A stretch of 64,000 nt of DNA from assembly GCF_018130695.1 (NCBI RefSeq), contig NZ_JAFCJX010000008.1, positions 186,001 to 250,000 of the forward strand, read 5' to 3'. Each line of letters begins with the position of its first letter. Positions within the stretch are counted from its first letter, which is position 1. Below, one piece after another: positions 62,666 to 64,000 of the stretch. This stretch comes from Bradyrhizobium jicamae (GTDB lineage Bacteria > Pseudomonadota > Alphaproteobacteria > Rhizobiales > Xanthobacteraceae). A program made the position numbers and the translations under genes. The notes below the pieces were generated by a model, which saw only the letters and a list, made by a program, of their open reading frames with translations, was not told the origin of the DNA and did not search any database.

Positions 62666-63259
62666 TTCAGGCCTCCAGTTGTAGCCTTGACGTTGACATG
62701 AGATTCCAGTGCCGCAGCGCCATGGAAAGGCGCGCGACATACCGCAGCTCACAGCGCCTGGCGCCGCGAACTCATTTCAACGCATCGCAGTCTCGGACGG
62801 CGAGCGGACTTCCAAGGCAGTGGGATTGGCCCCCCCGACTGCTAGCTCGGTTGGCTAATTAGTAAACATGGCGAAAAAAATTCGAAAAAGTGATTTTAAA
62901 CCCATGTATGTTGGGCAATACGCACGTATTTTCGCCGAAACGCGCTAGATAGGCTGTTTTCGGGTTCCATTTGTCGGTCAAATATATCGGTGGAAAAATG
63001 CTCCATCGGATTGGCCGAGGTAGCTTGATCCGGTCCTGGCGGCAGAAGTCAAGCAGGTCGCCCTACAATGTCGGCGAATCAGGCATGCGGGTCGCGAGGC
63101 GCCGGCCACTGCGGTGCTGAACCCGTGCTCGCCTGAATTCGGTTTGCGGATGCGCAGTCGTGCGTGCTGACCGCTGCGCCAATGGATGTCAGAGCGACTT
63201 TCGGAAGAGGCTGGTCGCCCGGATGCTCGATACGGCTGCCCTTCGCGGGCTGCCGCGTC
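62666..63259. other. Intergenic region with an AT-rich island, no gene seen
   Basis: About 600 bp between the putative secreted-protein gene and the methyltransferase gene. An AT-rich stretch at about 62855-62945, unusual for this DNA, contains GGCTAATTAGTAAAC and GATTTTAAACCC and may hold the promoter of the type I locus (minus strand). No open frame with a ribosome site and no tRNA were found. Confidence 0.5.
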
Positions 63260-64000
63260 TCAGCGACGGGTCGCGATGAGCTGGATTCCGAGCATGCGGC
63301 GCAGTATCGGCAAGTTCGATACGCGCCATCCGAGGCTCCGCGGCAGGCAGCCGACGATGGTTTCGAGCGCGGTCACGACGCCCACTGGCAGCGTCGTCTG
63401 GAAATTGCGGATACGGACGAAAGCCTGCACGCGCGCGAAACCCGCCGAGCGCAACAGGCTCGCCAGCTCACGATTGGTGTACTCGCGCAAGTGAAAGCCC
63501 CGCGCCACGTCGTCGATGCCGCCCGAGACGTCGTGCGGGCCGTTCAAACGGTTCGGCGTGATGCAGAAGTATTTTCCGCCGGGCTCCAGCGCGGCGAACA
63601 CGTTCGCGAGCTGGTCGCGCGCGTCTTCCGGATGGAGGTGCTCCATCAGCTGGTTCGAGAAGATCAGCGTCGCTTTTACCGGAATGCTGATGCCGTCGGA
63701 GATCACCACTTCGAGGTTCGGGGCGCTCGCGCCGCGCGTCACCGTCTCGGAGACATCGATCGCGTAGGCCTTTCGCACGTGCGGCGCGACGAGCATCGTG
63801 AGCGCACAGTCGCCAGCCCCGATCTCCGCATAGACCGTGTCGCGCTCAAGGAACGGACGGAGAATCTCCAACAGCTCCTGCAACTCGGCCCGCTTCGTCC
63901 CCTGGCTCTTGAGCACGAGCAGCGGGTGGTACGGCACCTCGCGAAACAGCTCTTCGTACACCGAGGTGTAAAGATGCTTGCGATCCGCGCGCGAAGAATT
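63260..64000 (-). CDS. Class I SAM-dependent methyltransferase (5' end outside window)
   Basis: At least 246 residues; the frame is open through the right edge, so the true start is probably beyond it, although GTG 63961 is an internal possibility. Motif I is VYAEIGAGDCALTMLVAP, motif II region SDGISIPVKATLIFSNQLMEHL, and the following GGKYFCITPNRLNGPHD is typical of the Methyltransf_11/25 type. The SAM-binding acidic residue is in YAIDVSE. It methylates an unknown small molecule or glycan. Glycan or O-antigen loci often hold such enzymes, so genes beyond the window are needed to tell. Confidence 0.82.
   Translation of the reverse strand, partial: NSSRADRKHLYTSVYEELFREVPYHPLLVLKSQGTKRAELQELLEILRPFLERDTVYAEIGAGDCALTMLVAPHVRKAYAIDVSETVTRGASAPNLEVVISDGISIPVKATLIFSNQLMEHLHPEDARDQLANVFAALEPGGKYFCITPNRLNGPHDVSGGIDDVARGFHLREYTNRELASLLRSAGFARVQAFVRIRNFQTTLPVGVVTALETIVGCLPRSLGWRVSNLPILRRMLGIQLIATRR

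Overview
The window is GC-rich alphaproteobacterial chromosome, most likely Bradyrhizobium or a very close relative. Four things point there: a coxMNOP-type oxidase locus with two subunit III genes, an amino acid:[carrier protein] ligase of the kind characterised in Bradyrhizobium, a GrlR-family gene, and several palindromic interspersed elements that I remember as typical of Bradyrhizobium intergenic regions. The genus call is inference, because no rRNA or marker set lies in the window.

Layout. 1-2.8 kb: the end of a cytochrome c oxidase operon (coxN partial, coxO, coxP, a subunit IV-like gene, a small hypothetical). 3-10.7 kb: single genes (an orphan tricarboxylate-type binding protein behind a fragment of a luciferase-like monooxygenase, a membrane protein, hisC, a phospholipase D-like protein, a caspase-like protein, a lytic transglycosylase). 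10.9-14.9 kb: a small catabolic-looking unit (amino-acid-type ABC binding protein, FAD dehydrogenase, IclR regulator). 14.9-20.4 kb: a transglutaminase-like peptidase, an HExxH membrane protein, a sorbosone dehydrogenase-like protein and small hypotheticals. 20.5-24.3 kb: a putative operon of a PaaK-like ligase, an ABC-2 exporter and a GNAT enzyme. 24.5-28 kb: a TonB siderophore receptor and a PepSY reductase-type protein. 28-31.3 kb: a DEAD-box helicase bracketed by two copies of one palindromic element, then about 900 bp of mosaic repeats. 31.3-34.6 kb: an acyl-CoA dehydrogenase, tRNA-Gln, a small hypothetical and a cupin.

34.9-56.4 kb is the most interesting part. Two divergent gene sets hold two free carrier proteins, two adenylate-forming ligases, an SDR, an acyl-CoA dehydrogenase homologue, an amino acid:[carrier protein] ligase, MetY-like and MetA-like enzymes, a GNAT-like acyltransferase, a class IV aminotransferase and an acetolactate-synthase-like enzyme. 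A run of exported proteins follows (TAXI binding protein, VasI/TagO-like, DsrE-like, a long repetitive coiled-coil protein). On the other strand there is then a 1061-residue fusion of acetoacetyl-CoA-synthetase-like, carrier-protein and GNAT-like domains; its last part is related to the free GNAT-like protein upstream. Together this looks like a carrier-protein-based pathway that builds and acylates an unusual, possibly sulfur-containing or gamma-substituted amino acid. The product cannot be read from the sequence.

56.5-62.7 kb is a type I secretion locus: HlyD-type adaptor, an ABC transporter with two tandem degenerate C39-like domains, and a multidomain lyase-like/Ig-like protein that is the probable substrate. 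The window ends in a SAM methyltransferase gene that runs off the right edge.
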